NCBI GenBank assembly: GCA_964471595.1
Contig: CAYYGN010000012.1
Span: 21,565-85,564, forward strand
Direction: 5' to 3'
From: JAGNXB01 sp964471595
Lineage (GTDB): Bacteria > Bacteroidota > Bacteroidia > Chitinophagales > Saprospiraceae
DNA: 64,000 bases
Below, one piece after another: positions 33,673-42,387 of this stretch. The notes under the pieces were generated by a model. That model was given only the letters and a program-made list of their open reading frames with translations, made no database searches and was not told the origin of the DNA. Made by a program: the position numbers and the translations under genes. Every line of letters begins with the position of its first letter. Within the stretch, counting starts at the first letter, position 1.

Positions 33673-34353
33673 ATGCAACTCCAGCGCATTCGGGACAAAC
33701 TCGGGGAATATGCCCCACTCGTGAAGACCACCTTTCCCCATTGGGTATGGGATGTGCAGGCCGGATTCGTGCAGCACTGGGATCCGGATGCCGGGGATTT
33801 CGCCGGAATGATTGACAGGTCCCTCCAAAGCGGGGAGAGCCGGCGATTGTGGAGCCGGACCTCTTACCAGCCCAAGGAGGTGCTTTTGCACTTTGCCCGC
33901 ATGGAACCCGACCAGGTACGTGCCATGTTCCGTGATCTGTTTCGGGACGATCGTCCATTGGCGGGCCGGATTGACCGGTTCATCTTTTTGTCCGGCGAAT
34001 TGCTTGACCAGTACCGGGAGGAAGGTCGCAGGCCGCTTTTGGCCGGACACGACCAGGATGTGGGTGCGGTGATGTTGTATCTGGCCTTGCGTTTCCCCGA
34101 CCAATACGGGCCATATGATCATGAAGCATTTACAGGTGCCCTCAGGGCTTTCCAGGTGAAGGAGTTGCCGGTTCAGCCCGATCCGGAGCGATGGGTCCGC
34201 GTAGCGCGCACGCTACGGGGAATCATGGACCAGGATCCCGCCTGGACAAAGGCCTGGCAGGAATTGGGGCCCGGAAGGTTTTCAAACGGATCGCCATGGA
34301 TCGTATGGGATTTTGTCCGGTTCGTCGCTTTTGGAAAGAGGCGTCTGGTGTAA
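33673..34353 (+). CDS. Uncharacterised protein resembling the N-terminal domain of McrB-type ATPases
   Basis: 226 residues from ATG 33673. It begins MQLQRIRDKLGEYAPLVKTT, then HWVWDVQAGFVQHWDPDAGDFAGMIDRSL, YQPKEVLLHFARMEPDQVRAMFRDLF and FIFLSGELLDQYREEG. The sequence is helical and charged, with a mid-section reading DQDVGAVMLYLALRFPDQYGPYDHEAF. This pattern resembles the substrate-recognition part placed in front of AAA+ ATPases of McrB-like proteins, but no P-loop is present and the gene stands alone. I cannot give a function. It ends 6 nt before the Nudix gene. Confidence 0.6.
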   Translation: MQLQRIRDKLGEYAPLVKTTFPHWVWDVQAGFVQHWDPDAGDFAGMIDRSLQSGESRRLWSRTSYQPKEVLLHFARMEPDQVRAMFRDLFRDDRPLAGRIDRFIFLSGELLDQYREEGRRPLLAGHDQDVGAVMLYLALRFPDQYGPYDHEAFTGALRAFQVKELPVQPDPERWVRVARTLRGIMDQDPAWTKAWQELGPGRFSNGSPWIVWDFVRFVAFGKRRLV

Positions 34354-34359
34354 ACCCCG

Positions 34360-35043
34360 ATGACCCGTTTTTGTGTTATGGATGAAAATCAACGTTTGGA
34401 CTGGTTGACCTTTCAGCAAATGTTGTCTTCCAGGATGGAGCATCCCCTGCCCGGGGAGAAGGCACAGTATCGGATGGCCCATGGCAACCGCCTGCCTGAT
34501 GGGGGGATGGATGACCGGGATTTTCGGCCAGCCGCTGTATTGTTCCTGGTGTATCCCAGGGATGGGGAGGCTTTTACAGTGTTGATCCGGCGTACTGATC
34601 GGGACCAGCGCGACCGTCACCGGGGTCAAATCGGATTCCCTGGCGGCAAGTGGGAAGAAGGCGATGCCGATTTATCTGCCAGCGCCTTGCGGGAGGCCAG
34701 TGAGGAGGTAGGTATCAGCCCGGAAAGTGTCCGGCTGGTCACCCCTTTAACCCCTTTGAAAATCCCGGTGAGCCGGTTTCATGTCCATCCCTTCTTGGGG
34801 GTCACCCCTGAGTCTCCCTCTTTCCGCAGGCAGGAGTCGGAGGTCGAGTCCATTCTGGAGGTACCGCTGCGGCATTTTATGGAAAAAGAGAACATCAAGC
34901 GAACGGACTTGCCCGTATTCCCGGGCCTTACTTTGCGCAATGTGCCCTATTTCGATATCGGGGGACAGGTGCTTTGGGGGGCCACCGCCATGATCCTGAG
35001 CGAGTTCTTGTTGTGGTGGGACGATACCGTATCCATACCCTGA
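34360..35043 (+). CDS. Nudix hydrolase, CoA-pyrophosphatase type
   Basis: 227 residues. The Nudix box lies in FPGGKWEEGDADLSASALRE with ASEEVG following (Gx5Ex7REUxEExGU form). Just upstream, RRTDRDQRDRHRGQIGFPGG matches the extra UPF0035 motif that marks CoA-type substrates. It would hydrolyse CoA or acyl-CoA to a 3'-phospho-ADP product and phosphopantetheine. Start ATG 34360, with ATG 34378 an alternative. Its location one gene before icmF fits acyl-CoA metabolism. Confidence 0.83.
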   Translation: MTRFCVMDENQRLDWLTFQQMLSSRMEHPLPGEKAQYRMAHGNRLPDGGMDDRDFRPAAVLFLVYPRDGEAFTVLIRRTDRDQRDRHRGQIGFPGGKWEEGDADLSASALREASEEVGISPESVRLVTPLTPLKIPVSRFHVHPFLGVTPESPSFRRQESEVESILEVPLRHFMEKENIKRTDLPVFPGLTLRNVPYFDIGGQVLWGATAMILSEFLLWWDDTVSIP

Positions 35044-35048
35044 AACCC

Positions 35049-35056
35049 TATCTTTG
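35049..35056 (+). promoter_or_regulatory. Candidate -7 promoter element of icmF
   Basis: TATCTTTG, exact to TAnnTTTG, about 53 nt upstream of the icmF ATG and just after the Nudix stop. No strong -33 TTG at the standard distance. Confidence 0.5.
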
Positions 35057-35109
35057 TAGATCCCTCCCCGATTTCCCATCGGAATTCCAGTTATTGAAAG
35101 GCACAATTC

Positions 35110-38100
35110 ATGGAGAAAATTGCCCCCTACCAGGCCAGCCACAAGATCCGGATCGTCACGGCGGCTTCCCTGTTTGACGGGCATGATGCTGCGATCAACA
35201 TCATGCGGCGCATCATGCAGAGCTCGGGCGCCGAGATCATTCATCTCGGTCACAACCGTTCGGTCCAGGAGATCGTTGATGCCGCGATCCAGGAGGATGC
35301 ACAAGGCATTGCCATTACCTCCTACCAGGGCGGGCACAATGAATATTTCAAATACATGCATGACCTGCTGAAAGAGCGGGGAGCGGGGCATATCAAAATT
35401 TTTGGCGGCGGGGGCGGCACCATCCTGCCCTCGGAGATTGACGAACTCCACCGCTACGGGATTTCGCGCATCTATTCCCCCGACGACGGGCGTCATCTGG
35501 GGCTTCAGGGCATGATCAATGATGTGTTGCAGCAATGTGACTACCCGGTCGGTCAACACCTCAACGGAGAGATCGGAAAGCTTCACCATTCCCGTCCGGG
35601 GGTTGTGGCCCGGATGATTTCCGCCGTGGAAAATTTTCCCGAAGAAAGCACCTCCTGGGTACAGGATCTGCAAAAGGGGCTGGCAGGCAAGACGATACCT
35701 GTTCTTGGCATTACAGGTACAGGCGGCGCCGGAAAATCCTCCCTGGTGGACGAGATGATTCGCCGTTTTCTGATCGACTTCAAGGACAAATCCATCGCCA
35801 TTCTTTCGGTCGACCCTTCCAAACGCAAAACGGGAGGTGCGTTGCTGGGTGACCGCATTCGAATGAATGCCGTCAACCACCCCAGGACCTTCATGCGATC
35901 ACTGGCTACCCGTCAGAGCAATCTCGCGCTCAGTGCGCATGTCCAATCCGCCCTTACCGTGCTCAAGGCGGCCGGATATGACATGATCATTCTGGAGACC
36001 TCCGGGATAGGGCAGTCGGATACCGAGATTGTGGATCACTCGGATGTATCGCTCTATGTGATGACGCCCGAATACGGGGCAGCTACCCAGCTGGAGAAAA
36101 TAGACATGTTGGATTTTGCCGACATCATTGCGATCAACAAATTTGACAAACGGGGTGCTTTGGATGCCCTGCGGGATGTGCGCAAGCAATACCAGCGCAA
36201 TCACCAGCTATGGGACCAGCCGGTGGAAAACATGCCGGTCATTGGGACCATTGCCTCCCAATTCAACGATCCCGGTGCCAATCAGCTGTACCGGCGATTG
36301 ATGGATATTGTGGCCGAACGCACCGGCGCCGACCTTCACTCGAGCTTCCAGCCGGGTGAAGAGATGAGCGAAAAGATCTATATCATCCCGCCCAACCGGA
36401 CAAGATATCTGTCCGAAATCAGTGAAAACAACCGGCGGTATGACCGGTGGGTCCAGGAGCAGGTAGCCATCGCCCGCCAATTGTTCGGACTGCGGCAGAC
36501 CCTGGATCTTCTGGACAAGCAGGACACGCCGGGACCCGAATGGCTTGAGATTCTCCAAAAGATCTACCGGGAAAAAGAACAGGAACTCGATCGGTCCTGT
36601 TGGCAAATCCTGCAGGAGTGGGAAGCCCGGAAGGCCAACTATGCAGCGGAAGATTTTGTCTATACGGTGCGTGGTCGTGAGATCCGTGTGCCCACTTACA
36701 CATCATCCCTTTCCCATACCCGAATTCCGAAAGTGATCCTGCCCAGATTTGAAGATTGGGGGGAGATCCTTCGCTGGAACCTCCAGGAGAATGCGCCCGG
36801 GGAATTTCCATACACGGCCGGGGTATTTCCTTTCAAGCGCAAGGAGGAGGACCCGACCCGTATGTTTGCCGGTGAAGGAGGCCCGGAACGGACCAATCGC
36901 CGCTTCCATTATCTCTCCATCGACATGCCGGCCAACAGGCTTTCAACGGCCTTTGATTCGGTCACCCTTTACGGCGAAGATCCCGACCACCGGCCGGACA
37001 TTTACGGCAAGATCGGCAATTCAGGTGTAAGCGTTTGCTCTCTGGACGATGCCAAAAAATTGTATTCCGGCTTCGATCTCTGCGATCCCCGTACTTCGGT
37101 CAGCATGACCATCAACGGGCCCGCCGCCACGATTTGCGCTTTTTTCATGAATGCTGCCATTGATCAGCAATGCGAATTACATATCCGTGAGCACGGGTTG
37201 GAAGACCGTGTGGAGGCCAGACTGAAATCCCTATATGATGACAGGGGGCTTCCGCGTCCGCGTTATGTCGGCGAACTCCCGCAAGGCCATAATGGACTGG
37301 GGCTGCTCCTTCTGGGACTGACAGGGGATCAGGTACTGGAACCGGAGATTTACGAAGCCCTGAAAGCCAAGGCCCTTGCCGCGGTGCGGGGTACCGTACA
37401 AGCGGATATCCTGAAAGAAGATCAAGCCCAGAATACGTGCATTTTCTCCACGGAATTTTCCCTGAAATTGATGGGAGATGTGCAGGAATATTTCATCCGG
37501 CATCAGGTCAGGAATTTTTATTCCGTATCAATTTCCGGTTATCACATTGCCGAGGCCGGTGCCAATCCCATTTCGCAGCTCGCCTTCACCCTGGCCAACG
37601 GATTCACTTTTGTGGAGTATTATTTATCCAGGGGAATGCACATCGACGATTTTGCGCCCAATTTGTCCTTTTTCTTTTCCAATGGTGTGGATCCGGAATA
37701 TGCGGTAATCGGCCGTGTGGCCCGACGGATATGGGCCAAAGCCATGAAGGACAAGTACGGGGCCAATGACCGTTCCCAGAAATTGAAATATCACATCCAG
37801 ACCTCCGGCCGAAGTCTGCACGCCCAGGAAATTTCTTTCAACGATATTCGCACGACCCTGCAGGCGCTCTATGCCATCTATGACAATTGCAATTCATTGC
37901 ATACCAACGCCTATGATGAGGCGATCACCACGCCTACCGAAGAGAGTGTCCGGCGTGCGGTGGCGATCCAGATGATCATCAATCACGAACTGGGCCTGGC
38001 CAAAAACGAAAATCCGCTCCAGGGTTCATTTATCATTGAAGAGCTTACCGATCTGGTGGAGGAGGCTGTATTGTCGGAATTTGACCGGATCACCGAAAGG

Positions 38101-38487
38101 GGCGGTGTATTGGGGGCTATGGAAACCATGTACCAACGCAGCAAAATCCAGGAAGAAAGTCTTTATTACGAGACCCTGAAACACAGTGGTGAGTATCCGA
38201 TCATCGGCGTTAATACCTTCCTTTCACCGGATGGTTCGCCGACCGTCATTCCCCGCGAAGTCATCCGGTCCACCGCAGAGGAGAAGGAAGCCCAGATCAC
38301 GCATTTGAAAAACCAACATCAGGCCATGGACGCGACAAGTACGGAATCGCTTCACCACCTGCAGAAGGCTGCGCTGCACAATGAGAATGTATTCAATGCG
38401 CTGATGGAGGCCGTCAAACAATGTTCACTGGGCCAGATTACCCACGCTTTGTATGAGGTGGGTGGTCAGTACCGCCGCAATATGTAA
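35110..38487 (+). CDS. icmF: Fused isobutyryl-CoA mutase (B12-dependent, with built-in G-protein chaperone)
   Basis: 1125 residues. An N-terminal cobalamin-binding domain has the DxHxxG-type ligand His25 in LFDGHDAAIN. A MeaB-like GTPase has Walker A ITGTGGAGKS at about 201-210 and a Gly-rich SVDPSKRKTGGALLGDR segment. A linker is followed by the mutase TIM barrel (FPYTAGVFPFKRK, MFAGEGGPERTNRRF). This is the IcmF architecture, in which the GTPase loads and protects adenosylcobalamin. The reaction interconverts isobutyryl-CoA and n-butyryl-CoA (or related acyl-CoAs; pivalyl-CoA activity is known for some members). Substrate preference cannot be read from sequence. lptC follows after 12 nt and a Nudix CoA hydrolase precedes. 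Confidence 0.94.
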   Translation: MEKIAPYQASHKIRIVTAASLFDGHDAAINIMRRIMQSSGAEIIHLGHNRSVQEIVDAAIQEDAQGIAITSYQGGHNEYFKYMHDLLKERGAGHIKIFGGGGGTILPSEIDELHRYGISRIYSPDDGRHLGLQGMINDVLQQCDYPVGQHLNGEIGKLHHSRPGVVARMISAVENFPEESTSWVQDLQKGLAGKTIPVLGITGTGGAGKSSLVDEMIRRFLIDFKDKSIAILSVDPSKRKTGGALLGDRIRMNAVNHPRTFMRSLATRQSNLALSAHVQSALTVLKAAGYDMIILETSGIGQSDTEIVDHSDVSLYVMTPEYGAATQLEKIDMLDFADIIAINKFDKRGALDALRDVRKQYQRNHQLWDQPVENMPVIGTIASQFNDPGANQLYRRLMDIVAERTGADLHSSFQPGEEMSEKIYIIPPNRTRYLSEISENNRRYDRWVQEQVAIARQLFGLRQTLDLLDKQDTPGPEWLEILQKIYREKEQELDRSCWQILQEWEARKANYAAEDFVYTVRGREIRVPTYTSSLSHTRIPKVILPRFEDWGEILRWNLQENAPGEFPYTAGVFPFKRKEEDPTRMFAGEGGPERTNRRFHYLSIDMPANRLSTAFDSVTLYGEDPDHRPDIYGKIGNSGVSVCSLDDAKKLYSGFDLCDPRTSVSMTINGPAATICAFFMNAAIDQQCELHIREHGLEDRVEARLKSLYDDRGLPRPRYVGELPQGHNGLGLLLLGLTGDQVLEPEIYEALKAKALAAVRGTVQADILKEDQAQNTCIFSTEFSLKLMGDVQEYFIRHQVRNFYSVSISGYHIAEAGANPISQLAFTLANGFTFVEYYLSRGMHIDDFAPNLSFFFSNGVDPEYAVIGRVARRIWAKAMKDKYGANDRSQKLKYHIQTSGRSLHAQEISFNDIRTTLQALYAIYDNCNSLHTNAYDEAITTPTEESVRRAVAIQMIINHELGLAKNENPLQGSFIIEELTDLVEEAVLSEFDRITERGGVLGAMETMYQRSKIQEESLYYETLKHSGEYPIIGVNTFLSPDGSPTVIPREVIRSTAEEKEAQITHLKNQHQAMDATSTESLHHLQKAALHNENVFNALMEAVKQCSLGQITHALYEVGGQYRRNM

Positions 38488-38499
38488 TGCACGGGCCGG

Positions 38500-39087
38500 A
38501 TGGATAAACCAAAGGGGACACCCCACCCTGCCCCGTCGACGGTCAGGCAGTTGGCAGGTCTGCTGATCGCAGTTGTCCTGGTCGTTTGGGTGGCAGGCTG
38601 TGAAAAGAAACCGGTGGATACCCCACCCGACCCCCTCCTGATGGAAGGTGATGTCGAAATTGTCCGGGATGTGGTACTGATGTACAGCGACTCATTGCGT
38701 TTGCGCGCCCGGGTGGAGGGTCCCAAGCTCGTCAAATACCTGAAACGCCAGGAAGAGAAGGAGGAATTTCCCGAAGGGGTCAAGGTCATCTTTTATGAAC
38801 CGGACGGAAGTGAGTCGGGTACACTAATTGCCGATTTCGGCATTCGCGACCCGCGGAAAAAGCAGATCAAAGGAATTGGCAATGTCGTTTTTCACAATCC
38901 GGCCGGCGAAAAACTCGAGACGGAGGAATTGATTTGGGACGAGGAAAACGATCGGGTTTTCACCCGCAAATTCGTTCTTTTCACCACACCGGAAGAGAAG
39001 GTATGGGGTATGGGGTTTGAGGCCAATCAGGACTTCTCCTTCAGGCGGATATTTGCCCCTGAAGGCAGGGTAATCCTCAGGGAGTAG
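38500..39087 (+). CDS. lptC: LPS export ABC transporter periplasmic protein LptC
   Basis: 195 residues. A single N-terminal membrane segment, LAGLLIAVVLVVWVAGC (Cys34, possibly lipidated), is followed by the OstA/LptC beta-jellyroll pattern, for example LMEGDVEIVRDVVLMYSDS and LIADFGIRDPRKKQIKGIGNVVFHN. LptC bridges LptB2FG and LptA in LPS transport across the periplasm. It starts 12 nt after icmF. It does not sit with the other lpt genes here. Confidence 0.85.
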   Translation: MDKPKGTPHPAPSTVRQLAGLLIAVVLVVWVAGCEKKPVDTPPDPLLMEGDVEIVRDVVLMYSDSLRLRARVEGPKLVKYLKRQEEKEEFPEGVKVIFYEPDGSESGTLIADFGIRDPRKKQIKGIGNVVFHNPAGEKLETEELIWDEENDRVFTRKFVLFTTPEEKVWGMGFEANQDFSFRRIFAPEGRVILRE

Positions 39088-39102
39088 GGGAAGATGTTGC
39101 GT

Positions 39103-39285
39103 TCAGGCGCCAACAAACTTCAAGGCATGATAGACCAGCATGGCCGGCCAAACCAACGCTTTGAGAAACCCCAGCATCCCGTCCCAGAATCCTGTGGCCT
39201 GAGAGATAAACCAAACGGCAGCGCCGATGAATCCAAGACCGTATACGGCTCCGGTAGAGCCAGCCCTTGCAGCTTGATGTCCCAT
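39103..39285 (-). CDS. 60-residue two-helix membrane protein
   Basis: 60 residues: MGHQAARAGSTGAVYGLGFI, then GAAVWFISQATGFWDGMLGF and LKALVWPAMLVYHALKFVGA. Two hydrophobic helices are separated by a short Gly-rich loop. A small conserved protein of this kind is widespread in bacteria and has no known function. Convergent with lptC (15 nt apart). TATCTTTC lies 16 nt upstream of the ATG. Confidence 0.75.
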   Translation of the reverse strand: MGHQAARAGSTGAVYGLGFIGAAVWFISQATGFWDGMLGFLKALVWPAMLVYHALKFVGA

Positions 39286-39301
39286 AATAACAATTTATTC
39301 C

Positions 39302-39309
39302 GAAAGATA
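39302..39309 (-). promoter_or_regulatory. Candidate -7 element of the 60-residue membrane protein gene
   Basis: Minus strand TATCTTTC, one mismatch to TAnnTTTG, 16 nt before the ATG at 39285. Confidence 0.3.
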
Positions 39310-39314
39310 AACCC

Positions 39315-39336
39315 AAAAAATGCATTAGCATTTTTT
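39315..39336 (-). terminator. Hairpin with A/T-rich stem downstream of the DUF5723 gene
   Basis: aaaaaatgc (39315-39323), loop atta, gcatttttt (39328-39336): a 9-bp stem with a 4-nt loop and a T-run on either strand. It lies 148 nt downstream of the stop at 39485 on the minus strand. Its distance from the coding end is larger than usual. Confidence 0.5.
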
Positions 39337-39484
39337 GCGCGAAGCGTGCCGACGAAGCGTTGCTTGTCAGCATCCTACGCTCAATGTCTGGGGAGAGACG
39401 ATGACGCTCAAAGCGCTATGTCTCCCTCCCGGATTAACCCGGCGCCGGACCCCGGCATCATCAATATTCTGGCCGGCCCGACCC

Positions 39485-40810
39485 TCAGAAGGCCAGTTGA
39501 AGACCTGCTCTGCCGTTGGCATACCTACTGTCGTCCAGCGTGAACAGGGATACAATGTTGTCCGAGGCTGCATAGATGCGCAGCGGCCCGAGGCGAAGCA
39601 GGGTATGGGCACCGATGTTGTCATAAGTCCGGGAATAAGCCGAATAGGTCAGTCCGAACTCCCATACGTTGCCGATGCGGGCATTGGCGCCCAGTGAAAA
39701 TCCGGAATACATCCGCTCGGGCCGTTTTTGGCCAAAAAACAGGGCGCTGACATTGAGCCAGGAGAGAGCGTCATACCTCCCGCCCACCTGAAAATGCCAA
39801 GGTAACCGGGTCGTGAAAGCCTGGCCCTGCTCTTCTTCAAAGGCCAGCAATTCCTGCAGAGTGTCCAAAGCGCCGATCAAACTGAGCGAATCATCTGAAA
39901 ACAGGGAATTAAATTGAAATCCATCATACTGAATGGTTTTCATGGAACGGTAACTGACGAGATCATCCTTCCATCGTATCTGGCCGATATCCATGATGGC
40001 GCCATCCAGTCTGAACCGCTCTCCTATGCGGGCAGAAGCCCCGAGGTCGAAAGCAAATCCGGCGTTGCGGGACAACATGTCGCGCAAGGTGAAATCCTGC
40101 AACCCCATTTCAATATTGGCATCCTCCCCTTTCAGGATATCCAGCTCCGGCGAGGTGTGTAGCAGGTAATCGCTTTGAAGTGTGAGTTGATACACATCAT
40201 CGCTGGTGTAAAGATCCAGTTTGCCTCTTTCGGTATTAGCAGCCAATGCGCCATGCAGGAGTTTGAACCGGGCGCCGGCACTGAAGTTTTCCCACTCCAA
40301 TGCTGCTCCGGCATATATTTCACTGTAATTGAAGCTGGATACTTTGAGGCCCAGGTCGGCCGTCTGGCCGATATAAGAAGCGTTGCCTTTGAAAAAAACT
40401 CCGAATAAATCCCGGGGATAAAAAAGGAAGTTCTCGAACCGGATCTGATGGCCCGCCTCCAGCCACAGGTTTTTTATTTTCCATCCAACCCCTAACGTTT
40501 GCAGACTCCCGCCTATCGCCAGGGTATTTTCCTCATCCAGCATGGCGAGGATGCCATCCACATCAAATTCGTACACATTTTGAGTGGAGGAGACAACGAG
40601 ATCATTGAAACTGAAACCGGAGTTATATATACCCATTCCGTAAGATGGAAGGGTGAAGACCAGTTTTTCTTTCGGAACTGTTCCGGGCAGGCGATAACCG
40701 ACATGATCGGCGTGCCAAAGACTTTGGACCATCTGTGCCTTCGCGGTGCCAAGGAAAAATACACTCAAGCCCAATGTCAGGGAATAGCGAAATATCAGGG
40801 AGAGGTTCAT
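39485..40810 (-). CDS. DUF5723-type outer membrane barrel protein
   Basis: 441 residues with a signal peptide ending FFLGTAKAQ. The body has amphipathic strands with a DUF5723-like order: FTLPSYGMGIYNSGFSFNDL, GVGWKIKNLWLEAGHQIRFE, AGARFKLLHGALAANTERG, FRLDGAIMDIGQIRW and FQVGGRYDALSWLNVSALFF. It ends in RAGLQLAF, with the terminal Phe of barrels. Surface or gliding-associated function has been suggested for relatives; none is established. It follows the lipoprotein gene at 40840 by 29 nt, and this pair recurs in the phylum as far as I recall. Confidence 0.8.
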   Translation of the reverse strand: MNLSLIFRYSLTLGLSVFFLGTAKAQMVQSLWHADHVGYRLPGTVPKEKLVFTLPSYGMGIYNSGFSFNDLVVSSTQNVYEFDVDGILAMLDEENTLAIGGSLQTLGVGWKIKNLWLEAGHQIRFENFLFYPRDLFGVFFKGNASYIGQTADLGLKVSSFNYSEIYAGAALEWENFSAGARFKLLHGALAANTERGKLDLYTSDDVYQLTLQSDYLLHTSPELDILKGEDANIEMGLQDFTLRDMLSRNAGFAFDLGASARIGERFRLDGAIMDIGQIRWKDDLVSYRSMKTIQYDGFQFNSLFSDDSLSLIGALDTLQELLAFEEEQGQAFTTRLPWHFQVGGRYDALSWLNVSALFFGQKRPERMYSGFSLGANARIGNVWEFGLTYSAYSRTYDNIGAHTLLRLGPLRIYAASDNIVSLFTLDDSRYANGRAGLQLAF

Positions 40811-40839
40811 AGACGGTGGAATGAAAAGGAAAAAACGAT

Positions 40840-42360
40840 TTATTCGCCGAGTTTTTGATTCAGTTTCGCGCGGATACCCATACGGATGTCTACCCGGTCC
40901 GTGTGCCGAACGGTAACGTCCTGCTGGCCCATTTGCGACGTTGAAAAGCGTGCGTCCACACGTATCTGGCGAGCCATTCGCAATTTTTCCATCAGGTTGG
41001 TATCGGCGGGAATGTAGGTTTCCTGTCGGGAAGAACCCACGGACATTCCGTCAGGTCCCACCGGTGCTGCCTGGAGAATTCGTGTATATTCATTGAGCAA
41101 CTGACCCAATTCATTGCCCTCCTCGTCCAACAATGTGGCCTGAGCATCGATCTCGACAGGTATTTCGTTTTCAGTCACCAGTTTCAGTTCGGCCTCGTTT
41201 ATGTCTTTGAGACCTGAAAAGTCAACCGCATACGTTTTTGACTCTTCGAATTCCGAGGCGGTTCCGATCAATGGCAACTCCACCTGAACGCTCAGGGCGA
41301 AATAGGAACTGTCTGTGGTAAACCCGATGAGATTGACAATTTCGTCGGGGTTGGATATGGCGTTTATCTGGTAGTCCAGATAGGTCGGATAAAGGTGGAA
41401 GATGTCCTTTATGTTGGAATTTTGACGATCGAAATAAAAAGTGGTCCTTTTGGTCTGCCCTGCTTCGGCCAGAGAGGGATACAGGAAGTCAAATCCCGAT
41501 GCGACAAGCGGACTTTCCAGATCGGCGGATTGGGTTTCATTGCTGAGGCGCAAAACGGAAACCTGGGATCGCAATGGAAATCCGAAGGAATTGTCCACCA
41601 GTATGGTCACTTTGGGATCGGCAAATTCGAGATTACCCTGGATGACATTTTTGAAAATGTCCATAGTGATGGTATCGCGGTCGATCTGGTGAACTTCATA
41701 GCCAAAATATCCCTCGAGATAACTGAAGGTAATGTTGGTGATGAGAAATCCGACGGAGGGAAGTTTGACTCTTTCTCCGGTGGATTTTTTGGTCGCGATA
41801 TAGCGGACATTCACTTCCAGTCCGTCCAGTTGGATGTCATACCCGTTCAGGTCATTGACGGGAAAGACCGCTACGGCAGGCAGATTGCCGGTATAATCGA
41901 CTTCTCCGATGATACGCAGGACCTGTCCGTCTTTGCTCACATCGGGAAATTCAAGGATGAAATCCAGATCTTCCTGGATATCCGAATTGACCTGGACATA
42001 AATATTGCCGCTGGTAAAATGAGCGCGAATAATGTTGATTTGATTTTCCAAAGTGAAGGGAGCGGACAGGAATGTGTCGGTCATGACACCCGGAAACGGA
42101 GGTATGGCTTTGAAGATCTCGCTTCCTTCCCTGCGCACCAGATTGCCCCTGTAAACAAGCGTCATGCTTCCGTCAGGGGCCAGGACCAGCGAGGAACTGT
42201 CGGTATCTTCCCCGAACAGATCGGCCAGCGAACTGGATGACGTGAAAAGAGGAATGGCCAATTCGGGTTCGAAAGCGATTTGGTCGAATTCTTTGTTGCA
42301 TCCGGACCCAAAAAGCAAAATACTGCCACTCAGCACAAAGAAGGATAATTGCCTGAACAT
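40840..42360 (-). CDS. Large envelope lipoprotein, unknown function
   Basis: 506 residues. The signal sequence MFRQLSFFVLSGSILLFGSGC gives a lipobox with Cys21. The rest consists of beta-strand-rich segments with many acidic residues, including VRYIATKKSTGERVKLPSVG and YLDYQINAISNPDEIVNLIG. No catalytic motif is seen. It is placed between an MBL/beta-CASP gene (27 nt upstream) and the DUF5723 barrel (29 nt downstream), which suggests that lipoprotein and barrel form one surface complex. Confidence 0.75.
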   Translation of the reverse strand: MFRQLSFFVLSGSILLFGSGCNKEFDQIAFEPELAIPLFTSSSSLADLFGEDTDSSSLVLAPDGSMTLVYRGNLVRREGSEIFKAIPPFPGVMTDTFLSAPFTLENQINIIRAHFTSGNIYVQVNSDIQEDLDFILEFPDVSKDGQVLRIIGEVDYTGNLPAVAVFPVNDLNGYDIQLDGLEVNVRYIATKKSTGERVKLPSVGFLITNITFSYLEGYFGYEVHQIDRDTITMDIFKNVIQGNLEFADPKVTILVDNSFGFPLRSQVSVLRLSNETQSADLESPLVASGFDFLYPSLAEAGQTKRTTFYFDRQNSNIKDIFHLYPTYLDYQINAISNPDEIVNLIGFTTDSSYFALSVQVELPLIGTASEFEESKTYAVDFSGLKDINEAELKLVTENEIPVEIDAQATLLDEEGNELGQLLNEYTRILQAAPVGPDGMSVGSSRQETYIPADTNLMEKLRMARQIRVDARFSTSQMGQQDVTVRHTDRVDIRMGIRAKLNQKLGE

Positions 42361-42387
42361 GCGTTTTCGTTTATGAAATGAAAAAGG

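Noticed and set aside
34747..35880. 377-codon minus-strand open frame
   Set aside because: It spans the Nudix end and the icmF start on the other strand and is a shadow of both.
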